NCBI GenBank assembly: GCA_947476285.1
Contig: CANJPU010000046.1
Location: forward strand, 1-45,173
Reading direction: 5' to 3'
Source: Comamonadaceae bacterium
Lineage (GTDB): Bacteria; Pseudomonadota; Gammaproteobacteria; Burkholderiales; Burkholderiaceae_C
DNA: 45,173 bases
The translations under genes were made by a program, and so were the position numbers. Shown here one piece after another: positions 1 through 7,842 of the stretch. The notes below the pieces were generated by a model, which saw nothing but the letters and a program-made list of their open reading frames with translations, ran no database searches and had not been told where the DNA came from. Position 1 is the first letter of the stretch. Each line of letters begins with the position of its first letter.

Positions 1-191
1 AAGCCCTCGCGCCAGTCGCCAAACGCCCCTGCGGCGATGCCGTCGGTGTGCAGCATGTACCAGCCATTTTTGTGGGTGGGTTTGCCGCTGGTGCTGAAAC
101 GGTGGATTACGCCGTCGTCAACGATTTCGGTCGGTGGTTCCAGCCCCGCCGCCGCAATGGCCTGCCTGAATTGTTCGATCAGGTCGTTCAT
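1..191 (-). CDS. Phage/plasmid-type primase, N-terminal fragment
   Basis: The gene enters from the left edge of the window; only the first 63 codons are present. The start is ATG at 191-189. The visible part contains IHRFSTSGK (about residues 34-42) and GAFGDWREG (about 55-63). I recognise these as typical of the N-terminus of toprim-domain primase/helicase proteins of phages, satellites and integrative elements, which prime replication of the excised element. The catalytic toprim and helicase parts would lie outside the window. It follows the AlpA-like gene on the same strand after about 30 bases, so the two are probably co-transcribed. Function rests on resemblance of a short segment only. 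Confidence 0.6.
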   Translation of the reverse strand, partial: MNDLIEQFRQAIAAAGLEPPTEIVDDGVIHRFSTSGKPTHKNGWYMLHTDGIAAGAFGDWREG

Positions 192-222
192 GGTGTGCTC
201 CCTTTTGGTCCGTGGGGGCCAG

Positions 223-468
223 TTAGGAGGCTGCGTGTTTGGCCTGGGCGGTGCTGGTCATGCGTCCATTGGCGTTCATCCAGGCATCAATATCGGACTG
301 AAAGTAGAAGATGCGACCGCGTTTGATGAACTTTGGACCATTGCCGTTGCAGCGCATCATCGCCAAAGTCTTGTCAGAAAGGCCGGTGTACTTCGAGGTA
401 TTGCATGTATCCATGCGGCCATCCGGGTAAGTGACTACTTCGATGGATTTGATTTCTTGGCGTGTCAT
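223..468 (-). CDS. AlpA/excisionase-like helix-turn-helix protein
   Basis: An 81-residue protein whose central part (about residues 18-65) matches the small winged-helix DNA-binding fold of AlpA/MerR-type excisionases: a helix with TSKYTGLSDKTL, then a recognition-helix/turn segment ending GPKFIKRGRIFYF, then SDIDAWM. Proteins of this kind act as excisionases or as transcriptional activators of integrase genes in P4-like satellites. It is transcribed toward the primase and away from the ribbon-helix-helix/integrase pair. A promoter candidate lies at 501-530. Family assignment is good; whether it is a recombination directionality factor or a regulator cannot be read from the sequence. Confidence 0.75.
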   Translation of the reverse strand: MTRQEIKSIEVVTYPDGRMDTCNTSKYTGLSDKTLAMMRCNGNGPKFIKRGRIFYFQSDIDAWMNANGRMTSTAQAKHAAS

Positions 469-500
469 GTAGATTCCTGTATGTGGTCTAAGACAGCACG

Positions 501-530
501 ATCATAATAAAGCAACACATAGAGTGGCAA
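501..530 (-). promoter_or_regulatory. Candidate sigma-70 promoter for the AlpA-like gene
   Basis: On the minus strand TTGCCA (530-525) and TATGAT (506-501) are separated by 18 bases; each hexamer matches the consensus in five of six positions. It lies about 33 bases upstream of the AlpA-like start in the divergent gap shared with the ribbon-helix-helix gene. The region is clearly AT-richer than its surroundings. Prediction by eye only. Confidence 0.45.
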
Positions 531-593
531 AGAATATTTATGGTGATAGAATTATTGTGAAGGTAATAGAACCTTTGAACGAAAGGACAACAC

Positions 594-1166
594 ATGGCAA
601 CCAAAAATCCGGAAAGCAAGGGAAAGGGGGGGGGCAAGCTGTCCCGCTCTGAAACAGTCACAGTTCGGCTTGACCCCAAATTGCGCTACCTAACTGAGTT
701 AGCTGCGAGGCTTCACAGGCGCACGTCGTCAAGCTACATTGAATGGACAATCAAGGCGTCGTTGGACGCCGAGCCACTTCACCCGGCGGGGTTGTCGGCG
801 TTGGTGGTAACGGATGCCACCATTGGTAGCGAAGCGGAATACCTTTGGGACGTTGATGAGGCAGATAGATTCGCAAAACTCGCGCTTCGCTATCCACATT
901 TGTTGACTCACGAGGAACAGATGGTTTGGAAGCTTGTGCGAGAAAATGGGTTGCTCTGGAAAGGCCACAATGACCAGACAACTGGCGAGTGGGTGTGGAA
1001 TGTCCGAGAGCAAGGCCTTGTCTTTGAACGGCTCCGCGAACATTGGGCAACGTTCAACGCTGTAGCGCAGGGCGAGGCCGAGCGCTCCGGCTTACCCAAG
1101 TGGACCAAGGCTAAGCCTGTGCCCGGCTCCGGTTTCGACGACATGGACGCGGAAATTCCGTACTGA
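594..1166 (+). CDS. Ribbon-helix-helix-like protein upstream of the integrase
   Basis: A 190-residue protein. Residues about 17-58 (SRSETVTVRLDPKL, then two predicted helices) look like a ribbon-helix-helix DNA-binding domain of the CopG/Arc kind, which binds operators as a dimer. The remainder is acidic and Trp-rich, without a motif I recognise. The start is supported by AAAGGA six bases before the ATG. It ends 11 bases before the integrase start, so the two are probably one transcript, and a role in controlling integration or element gene expression is plausible. That role is inferred from position only. Confidence 0.65.
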   Translation: MATKNPESKGKGGGKLSRSETVTVRLDPKLRYLTELAARLHRRTSSSYIEWTIKASLDAEPLHPAGLSALVVTDATIGSEAEYLWDVDEADRFAKLALRYPHLLTHEEQMVWKLVRENGLLWKGHNDQTTGEWVWNVREQGLVFERLREHWATFNAVAQGEAERSGLPKWTKAKPVPGSGFDDMDAEIPY

Positions 1167-1177
1167 TCGGAAAAATC

Positions 1178-2368
1178 ATGTCCAAAACCTTCACTAAACT
1201 CACCCGCCCAGCCATGCGCAAGCTTTCGGCTGGCGATAAGCTCAATGAGCATGGCATCACGTTTGAGCGCCAAGCCAACAGCGACGGCGTGTTCAGCGTC
1301 AATGTCATGGTCGACGGCCAGCGCATTCACCGCGTCATTGGGCGCGAGTCCGACGGCACCACACGCACGCAGGCCGAGGAATTTATCGACAAGGCGCGCC
1401 AAGACGCGAAGGCGGGTCGCCTGAACCTGCCCAAGGGCCGCAAGCTGGCGCTAACGTTCAGCGAGGCAGCCAACCAATACCTTGCCAAGCTGGTGCAGGA
1501 AGACGGTAAAGACCTGCCCATGAAGGGCTACCGCCTGAACATGCACCTCACACCGTTTTTCGGTGATACCCAGCTTGCCAAGATCACAACCTTTGACGTG
1601 GAGCGGTACAAGAAAAAGCGCGGCAGCGAATTGGTTGTTCGCCCCAACGGGCCAGGTGGCAAACCGTCAGTCGGCGGCGAAACCAAACCGGCCACGATCA
1701 ACCGCGAACTGGCGGCGTTGTCGCACCTGTTCAGCAAGGCGGTGGAGTGGGGCTGGGTGGATCACCGTCCCGCCACCATCAAACGCCTTAAAGAGCACTC
1801 CGGGCGCATCACCTATTTGACGGTCGAGCAAATCGAGCGGCTGCTGAAAATGGCCGAAGGCGACCAGAACCGCCAGATTCATCCCTTCATCAAGATCGGG
1901 CTGGATACTTCGATGCGCAAGACGGAAATTTTGAGCATTCGGCGTGAGCACATCAAACTGCAACAGCTTGTCATCTATATCCCCAAGGCCAAGGCCGGGG
2001 AGCGTGAGCAGCCTATTACCGCCGACCTTGGTGCATACCTTGCTGTCTATGTCGCCACGTTGCGGCCCGGCGAACAATGGCTATTTCCATCACCCGCAGC
2101 CAAGGACGGGCGCACGGTCAATCTGGACAAGCCGTTTCGCCGCTGTGTGCTGGCGGCGGGGCTAGATGTGAAACAAGTGGTGCGCCACACCCTGCGCCAT
2201 ACGGCCATCACGCACCTGGTGCAGGCCGGTGTGGACTTGCCCACTGTGAAGCGGATCAGCGGCCATAAGAACCTGAGCATGGTCGAACGCTACAGCCACC
2301 AAAACGGCGCGCACATTCAAAAGGCGATGGATAAGCTATCGGAGCGGTACAAGGCCAAAGCGTCTTAA
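1178..2368 (+). CDS. Tyrosine recombinase / tRNA-Asn-targeting integrase
   Basis: A 396-residue site-specific recombinase that would integrate and excise the element by cutting and joining DNA through a phosphotyrosine. Layout: an N-terminal arm-type-site-binding part, a SAM-like core-binding domain at about 90-200, and a catalytic domain at about 210-385. The catalytic residues are visible: Arg247 (TSMRKTE), His337 and Arg340 (HTLRHT), His363 (SGHKN) and nucleophile Tyr372 (VERYSH). Length is normal for phage/island integrases. It reads toward tRNA-Asn, whose 3' end is about 105 bases downstream, the usual arrangement for a tRNA-targeting integrase. All catalytic residues are present, so it looks intact. 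Confidence 0.93.
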   Translation: MSKTFTKLTRPAMRKLSAGDKLNEHGITFERQANSDGVFSVNVMVDGQRIHRVIGRESDGTTRTQAEEFIDKARQDAKAGRLNLPKGRKLALTFSEAANQYLAKLVQEDGKDLPMKGYRLNMHLTPFFGDTQLAKITTFDVERYKKKRGSELVVRPNGPGGKPSVGGETKPATINRELAALSHLFSKAVEWGWVDHRPATIKRLKEHSGRITYLTVEQIERLLKMAEGDQNRQIHPFIKIGLDTSMRKTEILSIRREHIKLQQLVIYIPKAKAGEREQPITADLGAYLAVYVATLRPGEQWLFPSPAAKDGRTVNLDKPFRRCVLAAGLDVKQVVRHTLRHTAITHLVQAGVDLPTVKRISGHKNLSMVERYSHQNGAHIQKAMDKLSERYKAKAS

Positions 2369-2420
2369 TGCTTTCCCTGACGCGATTACACAGGAATTAC
2401 ACTTTCACGCCATAAACAGA

Positions 2421-2451
2421 AAAGCCTGCTAGCAATTAACTAGCAGGCTTT
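2421..2451. terminator. Bidirectional rho-independent terminator between integrase and tRNA-Asn
   Basis: A perfect 12-bp inverted repeat (2421-2432 with 2440-2451) encloses a 7-base loop. On the minus strand it is followed by TTTTCTGTTT, a good U-tract for ending the tRNA-Asn transcript. On the plus strand it is followed by a shorter T-run, so it may also end the integrase transcript. Confidence 0.85.
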
Positions 2452-2473
2452 CTATACCCTGTAGGGGTAATTC

Positions 2474-2549
2474 TGGCTCCTCGACCTGGGCTCGAACCAG
2501 GGACCTACGGATTAACAGTCCGGCGCTCTACCGACTGAGCTATCGAGGA
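2474..2549 (-). tRNA. tRNA-Asn (GTT)
   Basis: A full 76-base cloverleaf on the minus strand with the CCA end encoded. Acceptor strands TCCTCGA and TCGAGGA pair, the T-arm carries GGTTCGAGCC, and the anticodon stem CGGA/TCCG encloses loop CTGTTAA with anticodon GTT. It reads toward the integrase, so its 3' half is the probable insertion target of the element on its left. The gene is intact. Confidence 0.95.
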
Positions 2550-2599
2550 ACAAGCCTTAAATTATAGCGTCATTTTTTCTGGTTTCCCGGGCAGGCCTG

Positions 2600-4735
2600 T
2601 CACATCGCCGCCGTCAGCGACAACCTCAGTGTCCGCGCTGAGCCAGGGTAGAGGTACACATGGCCGAATTGGTAGGGGGATTCTTTCCAGTAACGCTTGT
2701 TGGTGAGGTTGTCCACGCCAAGTGTCCAGGTGGTGGCAGCGCCGGCCATGGTGGTTTCGTAGCGCAGGGCTGCGTCCAGGCGGGTCCAGGCGGGGATGTG
2801 GGCGGATTCGTCGGCCAGGACTGCGCGGCGGCCTTCGTGGGAGAGATTGCCTTGCAGTTCCAGGCCGGGCACGGCCGCGAGTTTCCAGGCGCTTTGCAGG
2901 CGGGCAACCACCGCCGGCACGTTGGGTGGGTGTTTGCCGTTGGTGGCGGGCTCGATCGTGCTGCCCTGGCGTTTGGCGTCCAGCAGGGTGAGGCCGCCGC
3001 CTACGCGCCAGGGGCCTTGGCTCCATTGGGCGTTGGCTTCCAGGCCGCGGTGCGTCGCCTTGCCGTCGTATTGGCCGGTGCAGGGCGAGAAGGTGCGGTT
3101 GCAGTAGTCGATGTTGGTCATGGGCCGGGTGATGTCAAACCATGCGAGTTGCCATGTCATGCGGCCTTGCGCGCCTTTGATGCCCAGCTCCCATTGCTTC
3201 GACTTGAGTGCCGGCAAGGCAACGCCGGCATTGGTGTAGAGCGCGCTGTTGTTGGGCACCAGCTGTGATTCAAGGCCTTGGCCCCAGCTTGCATAGGCCA
3301 TGGTGTTCACGCCCAGTTTGTAGCTGGCCGCAAGCCAGGGCGTGGTGAGCGATTGGCTGTAGCCGGTGGGCAGGGTGCCGTCGCTCATGATGCTGTCGCG
3401 CTGCAGCCGAGTAAGGCGCAGGCCTGCCCAGGTGCGAAAGTTTTCGCTCCAGCGCATCAGGTCTTGAACCGATAGCTCTCTGGAGCGCTCGTTGCGGTTG
3501 GTGCCCAGCACCGTGAGGCTGGCGTCGGGTGGCACCACGGCTGTGCCGTTGATGTTGCCTGTGCCTACCCAGTTGAAGGCTTGCATGCCGAAGCGGTTGC
3601 GCACGCGCGATGTCATCAGCGTTGCGCTCAGGTCGTGGGTGACGCCGCCGGTGCTGAGCTTGCCCTGCAGCTTGAGTGATGCGGCGTCTTGCCGGCGCTG
3701 CTCGTTCTGGCTGCGAAAGTCGTAGTAGTCGAATGTGCCGTCGGAGCAGTAGCGGTCGTAGTTGCCTTGCGCGCCACAGCCAAACGGAAACGCGGTGTAG
3801 TCGTCGCTCTTGAGGTGCTGGCTGCCGAGCTGTGCGGACCAGCGCCAGTCGTTGCCTAGCGCCTGGCTGAAGCGCAGGGTGCCGGTGGTGGCGTCAAACA
3901 CCGATGGCTGTGTCCACGGCTGGTTGTTCAGGTTGCGACGTGGGTCGGGCACGGCGGGCAGTACATTGCCGAGCAGGCTGTAGCCGACTTGGCTGGCTTG
4001 CTGGCGGTGGCTCCATTCGATTTCGGCTTCCAGCACCGAGTCGCGGGTGATGCGCCAGTCGGCAGCCAGGGCGGCCAGGCTGCGTTCGCCGTTCATATTG
4101 TTCACCAGCGGGCGCAGGCGTTCTTGCGCCACATTGAGGCGGTAGCCGAATGCTTGCTCTGCGCCGAAGCGCCCGCCCAGGTCCAGTGCGCCGAGCACGC
4201 TGGAGCGGCTGCTGATTTCAATGCGGGCTTCGCGCAAGTTCTGCTCGGTAGGGCGCTTGACGACGTAGTTCACCAAGCCACCAGGCGCGCTGGTGCCGGC
4301 CTGTATGCCGCTGGTGCCTTTGAGGATCTCCACCCGCTCTTTGTTGTCCAGGGGGATGGTGGTTTCGGCGCTGATGGGTAGGCCTTCGCGGCGGTAGTTG
4401 AAGCGGTTGTCCAGGGTGAAGCCGCGAATGGAGATGAAGTCCCAGTAGCCCGGTGCGTTGTACGCGTCGGTGACCGATGCGTCCAGGCTGGTCAGATCAG
4501 CCAGACGGCGCGCGCCGCTGGCCTCGATCTGCTTGCGGTTGACCGCTGTGGCCGAGAGCGGTTGCTCTGACAGCGGCACATCGCCAAAGCCGGTGATGTC
4601 GGCCGCCGGCGCGGCTCGCTCGGTGATGGTGACCGGGCGCAGGCTGAGGGTCTGCGCTTGCGCGGCGGTGCCCAGCAGCATGAGCAGTGCAGCAGTATGT
4701 GCAGTGCGGTACGAAGATTTTGCAATGTATGCCAT
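2600..4735 (-). CDS. TonB-dependent outer-membrane receptor (siderophore-receptor type), TPP-riboswitch controlled
   Basis: A 711-residue outer-membrane receptor that would import a ligand using TonB/ExbB/ExbD energy. A signal peptide ends at AAQAQ (about residue 28). The plug domain (about 40-160) contains ISIRGF, ERVEILKG and a GGLVNYVVKRP segment typical of siderophore receptors. A long barrel follows and ends with an aromatic-rich strand. I chose the ATG at 4735 rather than the TTG at 4750 because it directly precedes a clean signal peptide and has AGAAAG upstream. Although the fold is siderophore-type, the gene is preceded by a TPP riboswitch, which suggests that the ligand is thiamine, a precursor or a related compound. 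The substrate is inferred from the riboswitch. Confidence 0.9.
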   Translation of the reverse strand: MAYIAKSSYRTAHTAALLMLLGTAAQAQTLSLRPVTITERAAPAADITGFGDVPLSEQPLSATAVNRKQIEASGARRLADLTSLDASVTDAYNAPGYWDFISIRGFTLDNRFNYRREGLPISAETTIPLDNKERVEILKGTSGIQAGTSAPGGLVNYVVKRPTEQNLREARIEISSRSSVLGALDLGGRFGAEQAFGYRLNVAQERLRPLVNNMNGERSLAALAADWRITRDSVLEAEIEWSHRQQASQVGYSLLGNVLPAVPDPRRNLNNQPWTQPSVFDATTGTLRFSQALGNDWRWSAQLGSQHLKSDDYTAFPFGCGAQGNYDRYCSDGTFDYYDFRSQNEQRRQDAASLKLQGKLSTGGVTHDLSATLMTSRVRNRFGMQAFNWVGTGNINGTAVVPPDASLTVLGTNRNERSRELSVQDLMRWSENFRTWAGLRLTRLQRDSIMSDGTLPTGYSQSLTTPWLAASYKLGVNTMAYASWGQGLESQLVPNNSALYTNAGVALPALKSKQWELGIKGAQGRMTWQLAWFDITRPMTNIDYCNRTFSPCTGQYDGKATHRGLEANAQWSQGPWRVGGGLTLLDAKRQGSTIEPATNGKHPPNVPAVVARLQSAWKLAAVPGLELQGNLSHEGRRAVLADESAHIPAWTRLDAALRYETTMAGAATTWTLGVDNLTNKRYWKESPYQFGHVYLYPGSARTLRLSLTAAM

Positions 4736-4816
4736 GACGTTCTTTCTCAACGCAATGGCAGGTCGGCTTGCCGTGACGTGATGCGCCGCAGGAAAGAATT
4801 GGCGCCGTCGCTAAAG

Positions 4817-4903
4817 CTTGCTTCCCTGCGCGAGGATTACCTCAATCAGGTTCAAAGGGACTTTCTCAGTCGCCGCTTAGCGAAAAGCGGACAACACCCC
4901 TAG
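4817..4903 (-). promoter_or_regulatory. TPP riboswitch (THI box)
   Basis: The minus strand shows the conserved thiamine-pyrophosphate aptamer: AGGGGTG at the 5' side, CTGAGA, then CCCTTTGAACCTGAT, GGTAAT and CGCAGGGAAG. The helices can be drawn: P2 from AGGG with CCCTT, P3 from CCGCTT with AAGCGG, P4 from CCTG with CAGG, and P5 from GAGG with CCTC. It lies about 80 bases upstream of the receptor start. Known behaviour: TPP binding lowers expression of the downstream gene by termination or by hiding the ribosome site. The mechanism here is not resolved. Confidence 0.92.
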
Positions 4904-4932
4904 CGGATGTGCTCTTGGGGAGCACGGGTGAG

Positions 4933-4962
4933 ATTGTAATGCGTGCGGGCCTTGGCCGTCAG
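4933..4962 (-). promoter_or_regulatory. Candidate promoter of the riboswitch-receptor transcript
   Basis: On the minus strand CTGACG (4962-4957) and TACAAT (4938-4933) are 18 bases apart, about 30 bases upstream of the TPP aptamer. The position fits a transcript that starts just before the riboswitch. The -35 hexamer overlaps the last codons of the neighbouring ferredoxin-NADP reductase gene. Assigned by eye. Confidence 0.45.
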
Positions 4963-6059
4963 TCGAACACGGGTGTCTCCACCCCCAGCACCTTGTGCAG
5001 CTTGGGGCTGGTGGTGGTGTACTGAAGGTGGATTTTTTTCTCGGGGAAGATGAAGGGCGCGGCGCCGAAGGCGGCGAGGGCGCATTCGTGAAAGCCACAG
5101 AGGATGAGCTTCTTCTTGCCGGGGTAGGTGTTGATGTCGCCCACCGCAAAAATGCCCGGCACGTTGGTGGAGAATTTTTCTGTGTCCACCTTGAGTTGCT
5201 TGCGCTCGATGTCCAGGCCCCAGTGCGCGATGGGGCCGAGCTTGGGGCTCAGGCCAAAGAAGACCAGCAGCATGTCCAGCGGCACCACGCGGGTGATGCC
5301 GTCTGAGCCGGTGACTTTGATGTCGGTGAGTTTGCCGTCTTTCTCTTCCAGCCCGGTGACCTGGCCCACCATGAACTGCATCTCATAGGCCTCGCACAGC
5401 TCACGCATCTTGGCTACAGAGGCGGGCGCGGCCTTGAAGCCGTCGCGCCTGTGAATGAGGATGACGCTCTCGGCCTTGTGCGGGCCTTGCTGGGCAAAAT
5501 TGAGCGCCCAGTCCAGGGCCGAATCGCCGCCGCCGACGATGACCAGGTTTTTACCGGCGAAATCAGTCGGGCTCTTCACGCGGTAGTGCACCTGCGTGCC
5601 CTCGAACTTGTCAAGGCCTTCTACCTTGAGCGTGCGAGGCTGGAAGGCGCCCACGCCTGCAGCGATGAAGATGGTGCGGGTGAGAAAACGCGTGCCCTTG
5701 GATGTCTCCACCAGGAAGCGGCCGTCGTCCTGCTTTTCAACGCGGGAGACTTCCTGACCAAAATGAAAAGTGGCACCAAAGGGCTCGATCTGCTTGAGCA
5801 GCTTGTCGGTCAGCTCTTGCCCGGTGCACACGGGCACGGCGGGGATGTCGTAGATGGGTTTGTCGGGGTACAACTCAACGCACTGGCCGCCCGGGTAGCC
5901 GAGCGAATCGATCACGTGGGCCTTGATCTCCAGCAGGCCCAACTCAAACACCTGAAACAGGCCCACCGGGCCAGCGCCCACAATGACGGCGTCTGTCTCG
6001 ATGGGGCCGTCGTGAGCGGCTGCGGTCTTGATCACTTCTTGATTCAGTTGCGGTTCCAT
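4959..6059 (-). CDS. Ferredoxin/flavodoxin-NADP+ reductase, thioredoxin-reductase-like type
   Basis: A 366-residue flavoenzyme that exchanges electrons between NADPH and ferredoxin or flavodoxin in the cytoplasm. The FAD site GAGPVG is at 28-33 and the NADPH site GGGDSA at 176-181. A conserved C-terminal block ([14 protein letters not shown], then GFHECALAA) follows. There is no redox CxxC pair, which separates it from true thioredoxin reductase. The ATG at 6059 was chosen over an upstream in-frame start because conserved sequence begins near it. It follows the ferredoxin gene on the same strand after 23 bases, so ferredoxin and reductase are very likely co-expressed and functional partners. 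The sulfite reductase upstream is a possible user of the electrons. Confidence 0.88.
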   Translation of the reverse strand: MEPQLNQEVIKTAAAHDGPIETDAVIVGAGPVGLFQVFELGLLEIKAHVIDSLGYPGGQCVELYPDKPIYDIPAVPVCTGQELTDKLLKQIEPFGATFHFGQEVSRVEKQDDGRFLVETSKGTRFLTRTIFIAAGVGAFQPRTLKVEGLDKFEGTQVHYRVKSPTDFAGKNLVIVGGGDSALDWALNFAQQGPHKAESVILIHRRDGFKAAPASVAKMRELCEAYEMQFMVGQVTGLEEKDGKLTDIKVTGSDGITRVVPLDMLLVFFGLSPKLGPIAHWGLDIERKQLKVDTEKFSTNVPGIFAVGDINTYPGKKKLILCGFHECALAAFGAAPFIFPEKKIHLQYTTTSPKLHKVLGVETPVFD

Positions 6060-6082
6060 GGGCCTTGACGCAGTTTTCAAAG

Positions 6083-6412
6083 CTATCGAATCAGCTCGCC
6101 GATCTTGTCGGTCTTGTCTTTCCACTCGTCGGCATCCTCAGGGGCGGGCTTGCGCTTGGTGATGCTCTTCCAGCCGGGGGCGTGGGTGAGGTCGGCGTTG
6201 ATCTTGATGAAGGCGATCTGGTTTGCCGGCACGTCTTCTTCAGGGTAGATGGCGTTGACAGGGCACTCGGGGATGCACACCGCGCAGTCGATGCATTCGT
6301 CGGGGTCGATCACCAGCATGTTCGGGCCCTCGCGGAAGCAGTCTACGGGACACACATCCACACAGTCGGTGTATTTGCAGCGGATGCAGGATTCGGTGAC
6401 GACGTGGGTCAT
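6083..6412 (-). CDS. fdxA: 7Fe ferredoxin FdxA
   Basis: A 109-residue soluble electron carrier with one [3Fe-4S] and one [4Fe-4S] cluster. The cysteine spacing matches Azotobacter ferredoxin I: Cys9, Cys17 and Cys50 for the 3Fe cluster and Cys21, Cys40, Cys43 and Cys46 for the 4Fe cluster. The sequence begins [17 protein letters not shown], as is usual for this family, and the length is typical. It lies 119 bases downstream of cysN and just upstream of a ferredoxin-NADP reductase on the same strand. A TAAAAT hexamer on the minus strand (6448-6443) could be the -10 of a promoter of its own, so it may be expressed both with the sulfur operon and separately. Confidence 0.93.
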   Translation of the reverse strand: MTHVVTESCIRCKYTDCVDVCPVDCFREGPNMLVIDPDECIDCAVCIPECPVNAIYPEEDVPANQIAFIKINADLTHAPGWKSITKRKPAPEDADEWKDKTDKIGELIR

Positions 6413-6531
6413 GTTGTACTTCGTGCTGGGGGGAAACCCTTGATTTTAGCCAAGGCGGTGGCCTCGGCCTTCAATGCCCTTGCCCCACAGGGGCGAAAGC
6501 GCCTACTTTGTTGAGTTCAGTCAGGGGCGCG

Positions 6532-7842
6532 CTAGCGAACCAGCACCGCCCCCGATGTCTTGTGCGAGGCCGTGTCCACCAGCACCAGCGAGCCCAGAAT
6601 GCGCGAGCGCAGGTAGGGCAGGGTGGCCAGGGGCTCTTGCAGCGCCAGGTCGATATGGCCGATGGAGTTGGGCTCCAGGTGGTCGGCCTCGGACTCTGCC
6701 AGGGTGTTGATGTCCAGTTTGTGCACGATGCGCCGCACCCGGGCTTTGACCCAGCGGTGCCCCTGCAAGGCCCAGTAAGTGCGCCCTGCGACCAGGGGCT
6801 CGTCGTCCATCCAGGCCACCGTGGCTGATATTTCGCGGCTGGCCTCGGGTGCACCTGGGGCCAGCAGCCAGTCGCCGCGCGAGACATCGACTTCGCGGTC
6901 GAGCACAATGCCTGCGCTATGGCCGGCCGGCACGTTCATGGCTTGGCGGGCATGGTTCATGACCTGGGCCACGGTGGCGGTTTGCCCGCTGGGCAGCACC
7001 TTGATTTTCTGGCCCGGCTCAATGCTGCCTGTGGCCACCCGCCCCCAGAACACGCGTCGGCCTTGGCTGGTGTCTGACGATGAAGAAAACTTTTCCACCC
7101 ACTGCACCGGAAAGGCAAAGGCTTCATTGGTTTCGGCGGCGGTCACATCAAGCTGCTCCAGCAACTGCAGCAGCGAGGGGCCGTGGTAGCCGCACCAGCC
7201 CGGCGCGGCTTCAACCACATTGCTGCCCTTGAGCGCGGAGATGGGCACGGTGGCACGCGCCTCGATGTTGGCCGCCGTGGTGAAGGCGGCCAGCGCGCCG
7301 CTGATGTTCTTGAAAGCAAGCGCAGGGTCTTGCACTGCGTCGAGCTTGTTCACCGCAAACACGATGGACGGCACGCGCAGCAAATTGACCAGCAGCGAAT
7401 GCCGGCGGGTTTGCGGCAGCAATTCGAGCTGCGGGTCTTGCCACTGCAGCTTGGTGGCATCGACCAGCACCACAGCCGCGTCGGCGCTGGAGGCGGCGGT
7501 GACCATGTTGCGGGTGTACTGCTCATGCCCGGGCGCGTCGCCAATGATGAACTTGCGGCTGGGTGTGGCGAAGTAGCGGTAGGCCACGTCGATGGTGATA
7601 CCTTGCTCACGCTCGGCCGACAGGCCATCGGTCAGCAGGGCCAGATCGGTCTCGCCCGAACGTTGCACGCCAGCGAGCTGGTCTTGCAACACCGATTTGC
7701 TGTCCACCAGCAGGCGACCGATCAGGGTGCTCTTGCCATCATCAACGCTGCCGCAGGTGATGAACTTCAAGGCCGACACATGGTCGTGCGCAATGGGGTG
7801 GGCGGCCGCTGTCGTGGGCGCTAGGGTTGTGGATGCAGTCAT
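6532..7842 (-). CDS. cysN: Sulfate adenylyltransferase subunit 1 (GTPase)
   Basis: A 436-residue regulatory GTPase subunit of ATP sulfurylase. With CysD it makes adenylylsulfate (APS) from sulfate and ATP, driven by GTP hydrolysis. Translation-factor-like GTPase motifs are clear: GSVDDGKST (31-39), DAPGHE (102-107) and NKLD (165-168), followed by EF-Tu-like beta-barrel domains. The length fits CysN without a fused APS kinase domain, consistent with an APS-reducing pathway that needs no PAPS. Its ATG overlaps the cysD stop by one base (TGATG), so the two are translationally coupled. Confidence 0.95.
   Translation of the reverse strand: MTASTTLAPTTAAAHPIAHDHVSALKFITCGSVDDGKSTLIGRLLVDSKSVLQDQLAGVQRSGETDLALLTDGLSAEREQGITIDVAYRYFATPSRKFIIGDAPGHEQYTRNMVTAASSADAAVVLVDATKLQWQDPQLELLPQTRRHSLLVNLLRVPSIVFAVNKLDAVQDPALAFKNISGALAAFTTAANIEARATVPISALKGSNVVEAAPGWCGYHGPSLLQLLEQLDVTAAETNEAFAFPVQWVEKFSSSSDTSQGRRVFWGRVATGSIEPGQKIKVLPSGQTATVAQVMNHARQAMNVPAGHSAGIVLDREVDVSRGDWLLAPGAPEASREISATVAWMDDEPLVAGRTYWALQGHRWVKARVRRIVHKLDINTLAESEADHLEPNSIGHIDLALQEPLATLPYLRSRILGSLVLVDTASHKTSGAVLVR

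Larger units (their letters stand above)
1..2473. mobile_element. Right end of an integrative element at tRNA-Asn (partial)
   Basis: Seen: a truncated primase-like gene, an AlpA/excisionase-like gene, a ribbon-helix-helix gene and a tyrosine integrase lie side by side and stop where the 3' end of tRNA-Asn begins. The integrase reads toward the tRNA. Known: phage satellites and genomic islands commonly carry this set and integrate into the 3' part of tRNA genes, restoring the tRNA. Inferred: the element extends left beyond the window and its right attachment core lies within the tRNA-Asn 3' half (about 2474-2510). The left boundary and duplicated core are not visible, so phage, satellite and ICE cannot be told apart. 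Confidence 0.7.

Noticed and set aside
37..507. A 156-codon plus-strand frame at the left edge
   Set aside because: It runs antisense across both the primase fragment and the AlpA-like gene, which have recognisable sequence.
4735..4750. TTG start five codons upstream for the TonB receptor
   Set aside because: The ATG at 4735 gives a cleaner signal peptide and has an AGAAAG site; the upstream start adds unconserved residues.
6474..6495. GCCCC/GGGGC hairpin after cysN as a terminator
   Set aside because: The stem is short and no T-run follows on the minus strand, so read-through into fdxA is at least as likely.
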